Below, piece by piece: positions 40,201 to 53,781 of a DNA stretch of 64,000 nt. The notes under the pieces are model-generated. The model had not been told where the DNA came from, ran no database searches, and saw only the letters and a list, made by a program, of their open reading frames with translations. Source of the DNA: Escarpia spicata (taxonomy: Eukaryota; Annelida; Polychaeta; Sabellida; Siboglinidae); assembly GCA_963995525.1 (NCBI GenBank), contig OZ023210.1, positions 479,501 to 543,500 of the forward strand. Direction: 5' to 3'. Numbering within the stretch: position 1 is the first letter of the stretch; every line of letters begins with the position of its first letter. The translations under genes were made by a program, and so were the position numbers.

Positions 40201-43200
40201 GATCCTACATGATCCTGTCTCTCAATAGATATGTCCTGAGATCCCACATGATCCTGTTTCTCAATAGATCTGTTCTGAGATCCTATATGATCCTGTCTCT
40301 CAATGGATCTGTCCTGAGATCCCACATGATCCTGTTTCTCAATAGATCTGTCTTGAGATCCTACATGATCCTGTCTCTCAATAGATCTGTCCTGAGATCC
40401 TACATGATCCTGTCTCTCAATAGATCTGTCCTGAGATCCCACATGATCCTGTCTCTCAATAGATCTGTCTTGAGATCCTATATGATCCTGTCTCTCAATA
40501 CATCTGTCCTGAGATCCCACTTGATTCTGTCTCTCAATAGATCTGTCCTGAGATCCTACATGATCCTGTCTCTCAATAGATCTGTGTAGACATGCTACAT
40601 GTTCCTGTCTCTCAATATATCTGTCCTGAGATCCTACATGATCCTGTCTCTCAATAGATCTGTGTAGACATGCTACATGTTCCTGTCTCTCAATAGATAT
40701 GTCCTGAGATCCTACATGATCCTGTCCCCCATAGATCATGATCCACTTACCTTCTTCAAGTTCTCTTCTTCCAACCTCTGCAGCTTTGACTTGAGGGTTG
40801 AGTTCTCTGACCCAGTGAGCATCATTTGCTGGGCAGGACACAGACCAGAAACAGTGACAGACAGTTAACACATCCATGTTACATAGTTTACACATCCATG
40901 TTACACAATTAACATATCCATGTTATGGATAACACATTCATGGTACGGTTAACACATCCATGTTACATAATTAACACATCTATGTTACAGATTTAACATT
41001 TCCACGTTACACAATTAACACATCCATGTTATACAATTAACACATCCATGTTACACAGTTAACATATCCATGTTACAGTTAACACATCCATGTTACACAG
41101 TTAATGCATCCATGTTACAATTAATACATCCATGTTACACAATTAACATATCCATGTTACGCTTAACACATCCATGTTACACAGTTAACACATCCATGTT
41201 ACACAGTTAACACATCCATGTTACACAGTTAACACATCCATGTGGCACAATTAACACATCCATGTTACAGTTAACACATCCATGTAACATAGTTAACACA
41301 TCCATGTTACACAGTTAACGTGTCCACCATTTGTAGTCTATTAGTCTTTGTTTTTAGTGCATTGAAACAGTAGAAAATGTTATATCAATTAAATTAAATA
41401 AACTCATTTATTAATTTATTAATTAGAGTGTTCCCCTGTAAACAGCTAGTTCCACCACAGCTCCTGTTTGCAAATGAACCAGGGCCCACAGGAAAACATG
41501 ACAGGTTTACGAGGATGTGTGCTTAGCCTCTGCATCAGCAGTGTCAATCTGCACATTACCATCACAACAAACACCTTACCTTCTTTAGAGCCAAAATTTC
41601 ATCATAATATTCTTCTGGTTCTTTGTAGACCGGAACTCTTGTCACTGCCTTGGCTGCAAGACATAAGTCACAAGAGTCAAGACATAAGTCACAAGAATCA
41701 AGACATAAGTCACAAGAGTCACGACATAAGTCACAAGAGTCAAGACATAAGTCACAAGAATCAAGACATAAGTCACAAGAGTCAAGACATAAATCACAAG
41801 AGTCAAGACATAAGTCACAAGATTCAAAACAAAAGTCAAAAGAGCCGAGAGTCAAGACACAAGTCATGAGACAATCAAGACCAGTGGTGTCATGTAATGA
41901 AGTAAAAATCATTTTGTTACTTTATGTGAGTAACAAAGTACAATTTCTACAAACTACTTTTATTTGTAACAGAGTAGTTTTATCTAAGGTAACACTACTA
42001 TTTACTTTGTTAATTCATTTATTTTGTGATATATATAAATATTTTTTTTGTCTGAACAATGTCGCCTGGTGGCACTCCGCCCATCAACAATATTTCATAA
42101 AACATTTAATCACCAGGAGGATCCTGTCACCAGACCAAAATCTATTATTTTTTTATAATCACGGCCCAGTTCATTTCTTTGGAAAGTAAGTGCAATATTA
42201 GATGACATATGGCAGACACAAAAGTTATTGTTAGAGAAATACTTATATTTCTACTTTTACTTCAAATACTTTTGGAAAGTAGTTTTACTTTTTACTCAAC
42301 TAGGTTTTTATAATGTACTTTTACTTTTACTCAAGTAGTTCTGAGATTTACTCAAGTAGTTTTGAAATTATTTTTACTTCTGTTCAAATAAACAGTTTGG
42401 AGGTAACAAGGGACATATGTACATGTGTGTTCAGACCTAGTTACAAGGACCTATGTGTTCAGACCTAGCCACAAGGACCTATGAGTTCAGACCTAGTCAC
42501 AAGGACCTATGTATATGTGTGTTCAGACCTAGTCACAAGGACCTATGTACCTGTGTGTTCAAACCTAGTCACAAGGACCTATGTACCTGTGTGTTCTTGT
42601 GACAAGGACATATGTACCTGTGTGTTCAGACCTAGTCACAAGGACCCATGTACCTGTGTTCAGAACTAGTCACAAGGACCTATGTACCTGTGTTCAGACC
42701 TAGTCACAAGGACCCATGTACCTGTGTGCTCAGACCTACTAACAAGAATCTACGTACCTGTGTTCAGACCTAGTTACAAGGACATATGTACCTGTGCGTT
42801 CAGACCTAGTCACAAGGACCTATGTACCTGCATTCAGACCTAGTTACAAGGACCTATGTACCTGTGTTCAGACTGAGTCAGTAGGACCAATGTACCTGTG
42901 TTCATACCTAGTCACAAGGACCTATGTACCTGTGTTCAGCAGACATGGGGTCAAATACATTTGTATTTGAAAGTATTTAAATACTTTTTAAAAAGTATTT
43001 GTATTTGACATGAAAGTATTTTTTTATATTCAAATACTTTATGAAAGTATTTGAAATGTTCAAATACTTTTTCAAATACATAGGACATGATTATCAATAA
43101 ATGACAACTTATTCTTGTTTGAATTCTTAAGAGTTGAGCAATTTTACTATGTCATTTGGCAATTCACCACTTTTCTGCTCAGAAATAATGGCAAGGTAAT

Positions 43201-46200
43201 GCCATTATGTGAGAAGTCATTGAGATCACTGTGTGAGAAGCCAACATCACCTTACTTGTCAGTCGTCACTGTGATGCAGGGCCTCACCCAGGATCACATT
43301 TTTGCCAGTCCAAATTGTTTCAGACATGCTACGAAGTGTAGTCGGGCACACGTTTGAACGAGCGATCAGATGCGGGATAGGACATGCAACTATGAGTATA
43401 TATATTATATACATACACCAGTATGGTAAAGTTTGGTAATCATACTTAGTGTGTCCAATCATAAAATATAAAATGAACTAAAAGTACAATGTACATATTA
43501 CATTATGAAGGCAAGGCAGAGAACATGGCTGAATGCGTATCTCACGTGTGATCAGAAATGTAAGTAGCATTTTGTGTGTCAAATGGTGCATTTTTGGTTT
43601 TAAAGTGGAAAAAGAAGCCCATTTCTGTTCAGAAAAGTCATATTTTATTTCAAAGTTAACTTTGAAAAATAATACATTATGTCAAATATTTAAAATATCA
43701 CAATGTTATGATCTCTGCATCTAAATAATACTGTTTTCTGTGTGGTTAACTTTTCTAATAACATTTATTTGTGAAATATTTTCAACACAATAACAACCAT
43801 ACATAATAAATTTAAATAATACAATAATTCCTGTCACACAATAACATAAATGTCTGGTTGTTCCTCATGCTGCAGTGCTTAATATAGACTTTGACAAATG
43901 TAATTTACACAAGCAACCATATTAAGAATTATGAATGTTCAAATCACTGATGCTGTTTAATTTTAGCTAGCGCTATATACGACGCCATCCAACGGAATTT
44001 TTTAGAACTACAAAACGCGAGGTACATGTATATCACTTTGAGCCAGCGTAACCTAGGCTGTTGTTATTCCTTCGAGTTTTGTGTTCGAAACCGGAATATG
44101 TACATTTATGCGTGTTATAACGATGTGACAATTACATTTAATTAGCCACATGTATTCAATGCGCTTAGCGGACAGCCAGACAACGATCGCAAAACGGTTT
44201 ATGTTAGCGCCTTTAGCCCACATCCCTGTTTACATCGGTTGATACCAAGGTCAAGGAGCCTATATTTAGAGAGGTGGCGTCACTGAGCGAAATCATGGCA
44301 GTCTACAATTGGAGTTTTTGTCCGCCATTTGGGAGGCTACCACGTGCGTCAATGCATATGTTCTTGCTTGGCGTGCCTCCAGAATGGCGGACTAACCGCT
44401 CCACTTACGTACTTTGAAGACTGGAAATAGAGCATGCTGCACCGTCTTGTATTGATACACGGTCTTTGCCTTTGGTTGACACGACTCATGAGGTAGCACT
44501 GGAGCCATCACACTCGTAACGATTTGCCATGCGTGTTTTAAAAATCGTCATAAATTCACCAAAATAAATTAATACCGGTAATCATGTTTGTTTCCAAATA
44601 TGGCCAGTAAAGTCAGTATCGTTTACAGTGTTGGTGATTCTACTCTTTCAGCGTTTACCGAGTTTCTGTTCAAAAACACAAATCCCATTTCGAAATCTCG
44701 ATTACGTGGAATTCCATTCGTTTTCCAAGAACGCGTCATATTGCTTATTGTATCTCCCTGTCCTGATGTTGACCTCACATAGGATTATTTAGTCTACATA
44801 GACATAGGCAAGTGTTGGGTGCCTTTCAAGGAGCCAGGGCTAGCGAGACTCTGTTGCACTGGTCTGTCTGTCTTTTGATCATAGTTTCCAAGCCCCAGCT
44901 AACTAAACTACCTACCTGGTACCTAACCAATGTGGCAGTGGCTGCTAAGGCCAGCTATTGGGTCTAATATGTGCTTGCTGTCTGTGGGTTAAGAGAAGGT
45001 GGTGGCTTCTCAAGTCAGGTGGTGCCATCATCATAAAAGCTTGGTATCTGAAAAGTATTTGAAATACTTTCCAATGTATTTGTATTTAAATACTTTTGCA
45101 TTTCAAAGTATTTGTATTTGTATTTGATTCCGCCAAGGGTGTTTGTATTTGTATTTAAATACATTTCAATGTATTTGACCCCATGTCTGGTGTTCAGACC
45201 TAGTCACAAGGACCTATGTACCTGTGTTCAGACTGAGTCGCTAGGACCTATGTACCTGTGTTCATACCTAGTCACAAGTACCTATGTACCTGTGAGTTCA
45301 GATCTAATCACAAGGACCTATACACCTGTGTTCTGACCTAATCACAAGAACCTATTTAGCTGTGTTCAGATCTAGTCACAAGGACCTATGTACCTGTGTG
45401 TTCAGACCTAGTCACAAGGCACTATATACCTGTGTTCAGACCTAATCACAAGGACCTATGTAGCTATTTCAGACAACAGGGACCTATGCAGCTGTGTTCT
45501 GACCTAGTCACAAGGACCTATGTAGCTGTGTTCAGACCTAGTCACAAGGATCTATGTAGCTGTGTTCAGACCTAGTCACAAGGACCTATGTAGCTGTGTT
45601 CAGATCTAGTCACAAAGACCTATGTAGCTGTGTTCAGATCTAGTCACAAGGACCCATGTACCTGTGTTCTGACCTAATCACAAGAACCTATTTAGCTGTG
45701 TTCAGATCTAGTCACAAGGACCTATGTACCTGTGTGTTCAGACCTAGTCACAAGGCACTATATACCTGTGTTCAGACCTAATCACAAGGACCTATGTAGC
45801 TATTTCAGACAACAGGGACCTATGCAGCTGTGTTCTGACCTAGTCACAAGGACCTATGTAGCTGTGTTCAGACCTAGTCACAAGGATCTATGTAGCTGTG
45901 TTCAGACCTAGTCACAAGGACCTATGTAGCTGTGTTCAGATCTAGTCACAAAGACCTATGTAGCTGTGTTCAGATCTAGTCACAAAGACCTATGTAGCTG
46001 TGTTCAGACCTAGTCACAAGGACCTATGTAGCTGTGTTCAGATCTAGTCACAAAGACCTATGTAGCTGTGTTCAGACCTAGTCACAAAGACCTATGTAGC
46101 TGTGTTCAGATCTAGTCACAAAGACCTATGTAGCTGTGTTCAGACCTAGTCACAAGGACCTATGTAGCTGTGTTCAGATCTAGTCACAAAGACCTATGTA

Positions 46201-49200
46201 GCTGTGTTCAGATCTAGCTACAAGGACCTATTTAGCTGTGTTCAGACCTAGTCACAAGGATCTATGTAGCTGAGTTCAGACCTAGTCACAAAGACCTATG
46301 TAGCTGTGTTCAGATCTAGCTACAAGGATCTATGTAGCTGTGTTCAGACCTAGTCACAAGGACCTATGTAGCTGTGTTCAGACCTAGTCACAAAGACCTA
46401 TGTAGCTGTGTTCAGATCTAGCTACAAGGATCTATGTAGCTGTGTTCAGACCTAGTCACAAGGACCTATGTAGCTGTGTTCAGACCTAGTTACAAGGACC
46501 CACATACCTGTGTGTTCAGTAGTCTTGCGGGTCCTATCAAGGCCAGCGAGTTGTCTCAGGTAGCGTGATGTGCTGGAGTAGGCTATGTCGTGTGTAGTCT
46601 TGAGGTTTGTCATGCGGTTGCCGCTGCTCTCTGTGCTCATGCCGAGGCCCGTCTTACGCAATGTATCTGTCCAGTACTCGGCCGTCGACCTCTTGCCCAC
46701 GTGACCTTTGCTCTTGGTCGGACCTGTCAAACTCCCGCAAGTCACTTTACAAGTTCTAACAAGATCCAACAGATCTAACAAGTTTCATGTGATTTATCAT
46801 TCACTACAAGACTGCAGAGGAATTGATTTGACCACAGACATGCAACTTACACGCAACGTTTGTAATGAAGATTGTTGTTGAAAAAATAAATAAGAAAGGT
46901 TCTAACGTAGGAACCAAGTTGATACAGACATGTTAAAAACAATAATTTGATGGTGGAACAAGATTTAACAAGACTGCCATCTGAAAAACTCAGAGCAAGT
47001 GGATTAAGAAGGCTTCTCTTTTTTGTATCTATGTACAGTGGAACCTCCCTATTAAGGTCACCCTAGGGTCTGGGCAAAAGTGACCTGAATAGCAAGGTGA
47101 CCTTATTAGCAGGACTAGATTGGGACTGTCCTTGGATGATCTCAATTGCAAGCTGGCTGTATTATCGAGGTGACTATAAAACGTGGTTCGACTGTAGTCC
47201 GTCCTTCTGAGATACTGTCATTTGTTATATATTTGCCATGCTACCAAAAACATAGTCAGACAGTTTGTTTCATTGATTTATAGTCTTCAGCAAAAAGTAT
47301 ACCGCCCCACCCTGCCGGTTGTTAACACAGCCCATGTGTGGCCCTCCCCATCCAGCCGAGTGTTAACATATGCCCACATGTGGCCCTCCCCAGCCTGCCG
47401 GGTGTTAACACAGCCCACATGTGGCCCTCCCCAGCCTGCCGGGTGTTAACACTGCCCACATGTGGCCCTCCCCACCCTGCCGGGTGTTAACACAGCCCAC
47501 ATGTGGCCCTCCCCAGCCTGCTGTGTGTTAACACAGCCCACATGTGGCCCTCCCCAGCCTGCCTGGTGTTAACACAGCCCACATGTGGCCCTCCCCAGCC
47601 TGCCGGGTGTTAACACAGCCCACATGTGGCCCTCCCCAGCCTGCCGGGTGTTAACACAGCCCACATGTTGCCCTCCCCAGCCTGCCGGGTGTTAACACAG
47701 CCCACATGTGGCCCTCCCCAGCCTGCCGGGTGTTAACACAGCCTACATGTGGCCCTCACCAGCCTGCCGGGTGTTAACATAGCCCACATGTGGCCCTCCC
47801 CAGCCTGCCGGGTGTTAACACAGCCCACATGTGGCCCTCCCCAGCCTGCCGAGTGTTAACACAGCCCACATTTGGCCCTTCCCAGCCTGCCGGTTGCTAA
47901 GTCACACAGACCTATTTTGCACAAGAGCCAAAGTAGCTGTCCACGTCATGTTCCATCAATTTTGTGATTTGGGCAGAAATCCGCACCTTATATTCTCACC
48001 TTTCAATGTCCAGTTTAATTTCCTCGACAAATAAACTCAAACTATTAAAATACCTGCATTTACAAATCCACATATTAAAAATACAATAGAAAATGTGAGT
48101 CCAAATTACCTGGTGTCTCAAAACATCACTTTTAAATAGATTGCATCAATTCTAGCAACAAATCAAAAACTTCTGAAGATATTTCAGTATCATTTTAAAG
48201 CTTATGATCTGTGGAATTAAAAAGGTACAAAACACCATTTCACAATGTTGTGACTTAATACCCACTTTGGTGTGGCAGGTTATGTCTGACTAGCTACATC
48301 TCCTCACCGGCGTTCTTCACGCTGTTGAGCCACATGTTTCTGGCTGTGGCCTTAGAGGAAGGCACTGACACCGGCCGACTCCTGTAACCATCTGAAATGA
48401 ACAACGAACATGGCTCTAACAAACTGTATCTCTGTCTTTGTTGTTGTTACAACATACAGGGCTCTAACAAACTGTAGCTCTGTCTTTGTTGTTGTTACAA
48501 CATACAGGGCTCTAACAAACTGTAGCTCTATCTTTGTTGTTGTTACAACATACAGGGCTCTAACAAACTAACTCTATCTTTGTTGTTGTTACAACAAACA
48601 GGGCTCTAACAAACTAACTCTATCTTTGTTATTGTTACAACAAACAGGGCTCTAACAAACTGTAGCTCTATCTTTGTTGTTGTTACAACATACAGGGCTC
48701 TAACAAACTCACATAGTCAGTGGGTCATCCAAAGTACAAGATAAACTACAAAAACCTATATATGCGCTGCATTAGCATTAATGTGTAAACACCTGCCCAG
48801 AGAATGGTTCAAGTACCATGAGTTCATACTGACTCTAGCACTATATAAGACATTGTTATTATAATTACAGTTCATGACCCTCCAAACACTCATACCCACC
48901 TCCTTTCCCTGTCTTCTTGGCTGGCTTCTTGAAGGCACCTGTTGGACAAAAACAATATGAGGTGTTAGACACAGACTTGGCCAAGCCAAGGAGCCATCTC
49001 TCAACCTACTCAGGTTGGACCCAGCTCAACGCATCTAAACTACAGCAGCTGGGTCAAATACAATCATTAAAAACCTATTTCTTTATGTCTTCAAATGCAC
49101 CATAGGGTGCATTGCATTAAATGTTGGGTGCACTGCATTAAACATATGGTGCATTGCATTAAATGTAGGGTGCAGTGCATTAAATGTAGGGTGCATTGCA

Positions 49201-52200
49201 TTAAATGTAGTGTATTGCATTAAATGTTGGGTGCAGTGCATTAAATGTAGGGTGCAGTGCATTAAATGTAGTGTATTGCATTAAATGTTGGGTGCAGTGC
49301 ATTAAATGTAGGGTGCAGTGCATTAAATGTAGGGTGCATTGCATTAAATGTAGTGTATTGCATTAAATGTTGGGTGCATTGCATTAAATGTAGGGTGCAA
49401 TGCATTAAATGTAGGGTGCAGTGCATTAAATGTAGTGTATTGCATTAAATGTTGGGTGCAGTGCATTAAATGTAGGGTGCATTGCATTAAATGTAGGGTG
49501 TATTGCATTAAATGTAGGATGCATTGCATTAAATGTAGGATGCATTGCAATAAATGTAGGGTGCACTGCATTAAACATATGGTGCATTGCATTAAATGTA
49601 GGGTGCAGTGCATTAAATGTAGGGTGCATTGCATTAAATGTAGTGTATTGCATTAAATGTTGGGTGCAGTGCATTAAATGTAGGGTGCATTGCATTAAAT
49701 GTAGGGTGTATTGCATTAAATGTAGGATGCATTGCATTAAATGTAGGATGCATTGCAATAAATGTAGGGTGCATTGCATTAAAAGTAGGGTGTATGCATT
49801 GTGGACACTTTCACCCGGATTCAGGAGGAAAATTACTCAGGAGCAACTAAGCCAGGGATGAGTGGTGTTGCGTTCTATCTGTCAAAGAAAACTGAAAATG
49901 CACTATTAGGATACAATCAGGTCAATGACAGAATTATTACCATACAAATACGAGCAAAACCCACGAATATAACATGTATTCAAATTTATGCACCAACGAA
50001 CACTGCAGACGACGATGTAATAGAAACGTTTCATGATACACTGCAATGAACAGTTGACAAGGTAAACAGGAGAGACATGGTATTACTGATGGGCGATTTC
50101 AATGCAAAAGTTGGCAGTTGTCAAAATGAAGAAGAGAATGGAAATATCGGGAAATATGGAGTAGGCGCGAGAAATGGGAGAGGAGATAGACTTGTTGAGT
50201 TTATCATAGAGAATGAACTGATGATCACCAATACTTTCTTCAAACAACATCAAAGAAGACTGTACACTTGGACAACACCAGATGGTCGGAACAGAAATCA
50301 AATCGACTTTATACTGATACCAAAACGATGAAGGACGTCTGTGTTTAATGCAAAGACATTACCGTAGCCGATTGTGGCTCTGACCATGAATTGCTAAGCG
50401 CCAAGATTGTGATAAAATTAAGAAAGATGAAGAGAGGGAAAGAGATAGTGAGGTATGACATCAGTGATATCACAGAAGGATACCGAGTAGAGGTTATGAA
50501 CCATTTCAAAGTACTACAGACAGTGGCTGATGAGACGGAACCAGAGGAGTTGGCAGTAGAAATTAGGAACATCATTATGGAATCAGCTGACAAACACTTC
50601 ACTAAAAAGAGGAGGCAGAAACAACCATGGATAAGCAAAGACACACTGCAGATGATTGAAGAAAGGAAAGAGTTAAAGAAGAACAAAGAAATGAGTGAGA
50701 ATTATCATGATAAATACACAGAGAAGTGCAAGATGATTAAACGAATGTGTAAGGAAGACAAGAAGAAATATCTAGAGAAGGAATGTGAAAAGATAGAACT
50801 ATGTGTGAGAAGGAACGATAGTCGCAGTATGTTCGAGGAAATCAAGTCTATGACACAGTCGTTCAAACCTAGATTTGGCATTATTAAAGATGAAATGGGA
50901 ATGGCTCTGACAGAAAGCGATGACATACTTGAAAGATGGAAGCAATATTGTGAAAGCATGTTTAAGAAAGAAGAAACAGAAGAGGTAGACATGGATGAAG
51001 GCAGAGAGAGGACAGAACCAGAAGATGAATCTGAGCCTTTGAGTTCAGAGGTGGAGTGGGCAATAAAACGTATAAAAGACGGAAAATCACCTGGCACTGA
51101 TAACATCACTGCAGAGCTAATAAGAACGTAGAACTAACGAATCCATCACAGATGAGCTTGGTGTTATACCCGGGACTTTATCGAACTTTGTAAAGAAACA
51201 GCAAACTAAGCTATTTCAGCCAAGTGAAACAGCACCAGTCTCTAGAGACTAATAATGGAAGGAAGAGTGGAAGGCAGCAGAAGCAGAGGAAGACCTAGGA
51301 GACAATGGGGGCAGGACATAGAGGAATGGATGGGAGCAGACGTCTGGCGAGTGGGGAGACTGGCAAACGAAAGAGCTGTCTATAGACAATCCATCAAGGC
51401 TGCAACGTCCGGAAGTGGATAAGCAATCCCAAGAAGAGGTATTGCATTAAATGTTGGGTGCAGTGCATTAAATGTAGGGTGCATTGCATTAAATGTAGGG
51501 TGCATTACATTAAACGTAGGATGTATTGCATTAAATGTAGGGTGCATTGCATTAAGTCGGGTGTATTGCATTAAATGTTGGGTGCAGTGCATTAAATGTA
51601 GGGTGTATTGCATTAAATGTAGGGTGCATTGCATTAAAAGTAGGGTCTACTGCATTAAATGTTGGGTGCAGTGCATTAAATGTAGGGTGCATTGCATTAA
51701 TCGTAGGATGTATTGCATTAATGTAGGGTGCATTGCATTAAAAGTAGGGTGTACTGCATTAAATGTTGGGTGCAGTGCGTTAAATGTAGGGTGCATTACA
51801 TTAAACGTAGGATGTATTGCATTAAATATAGGGTGCATTGCATTAAGTCGGGTGTATTGCATTAAATATTGGGTGCAGTGCATTAAATGTAGGGTGTATT
51901 GCATTAAATGTAGGGTGCATTGCATTAAAAGTAGGGTGTACTGCATTAAATGTTGGGTGTAGTGCATTAAATGTAGGGTGCAGTGCATTAAATGTAGGGT
52001 GCAGTGCATTAAATGTAGGATGCATTGCACTATATGTAGGGTGTATTGCATTAAATGTAAGGTGCATTGCATTAAAAGTAGGGTGTACTGCATTAAATGT
52101 CGGGTGCAGTGCATTAAATGTAGGGTGCATTGCATTAAATGTAGGGTGTATTGCATTAAATGTAGGGTGCATTACATTAAATGTAGGGTGCATTGCATTA

Positions 52201-53747
52201 AATGTAGGGTGTATTGCATTAAATGTAGGGTGCACTGCATTAAATGTAGGGTATATTGCATTAAATGTAGGGTGTATTGCATTAAATGTTGGGTGCAGTG
52301 CATTAAACGTAGGGTGTATTGCATTAAATGTAGGGTGTATTGCATTAAATGTAGGGTGTATTGCATTAAATGTAGGGTGCACTGCATTAAATGTAGGGTG
52401 CACTGCATTGAATGTAGGGTGCACTGCATTAAATGTAGGGTGTATTGCATTAAATGTAGGGTGCATTGCATTAAATGTAGGGTGTACTGCATTAAATGTT
52501 GGGTGCAGTGCATTAAATGTAGGGTACATTGCATTAAATGTAGGGTGCATTGCATTGGTTTAAATTGAAATAATGAAAACGAAACTCACAATGAAACACT
52601 GAGTGACTAACACCATTTTAGCAAACATTTGATATATCCCACAGCCTGACTGTCATAGTTACAGGTAATACCAATACACATGTCAGGTATAAAGAAGTGT
52701 TCACCAAACTTTAAAAAAAAATGGAAATGAGCAAAGTAGGGTGGCACAACTGACAGCTAGATGGAGCAATGACAAGGCAAATAATTAATTACAGTTATGT
52801 GATCTATACACTACAGAGAACAATTCCAGAAAGTTTCGTTGACAAAGGTTGATTAGTTCAAGAGATATTGACTTGTGAAATATGAATAACTTTATTTATT
52901 TATAAGAAGCCATCATGTAAAGAATGTCCCAAATTTCAAACTGACACAGCTCCAAAATACTGGAGCTAGAACACTCAACTGTTGGATTCTTGTCTTTCTT
53001 ACCAAAGGTGTTCTCCAAATTGATTCATTCAACATTGAAGACATACATGGTATAATCCAGTGGACTAACAAATCCCCAGCACACAGCCAGCAACAGAACC
53101 TGCCATTTGTTAACACACAGCAGTAATTATGTGTGTTGTAACTGTACAAGCTTACTTTTTGGTCTTGGTGATGCATTACTGCGCTTTGGCTTGATTTCTT
53201 TTACCTGTAAAAAGTCACAACAATACCAATATGTAACTCTACATCTAACTACAGAATGAGCACACACGAGCACACACGAGCACACACGAGCACACATGAG
53301 CACACATGTGCATCTTGTTAAAGCATCCAAAGTGTGGTTTCACACTAGTTAGGTACAAATTAGTCACCACTGGAACAAACCATCACAAAAGCATACGTAT
53401 ACATACTAGTAGTGTTAATTTATTTACTAATTTATTATTTGATTATTCGAAATGGAAAATGAATTAGTCTTAGACTATAAAATATATGGAATCAAAATGA
53501 TCAACTGTAAATTATAAATTATAAAAAGATTTAGATAAATGTATGTACACTGTATTTTCAATATACATAATTGAGTAGTGTAATTTACATTTTTTCCAAA
53601 TGAATTATGATCTCAAACCAGGTCCAGTAAACAATAAATATGATGAGTAATAAAAAGTGAGCTGACGCGAATGTCAGATTGACATATTTTTTTAAGTGCT
53701 CTCATTCATTCACTCACTTACTTACTCTCTCTCCCACCCTCCTTCCT

Positions 53748-53781
<34 letters not shown>

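Noticed and set aside
44588..44782. 64-codon ORF inside the hAT element as a gene
   Set aside because: No family resemblance, no splice context and no second supporting signal.
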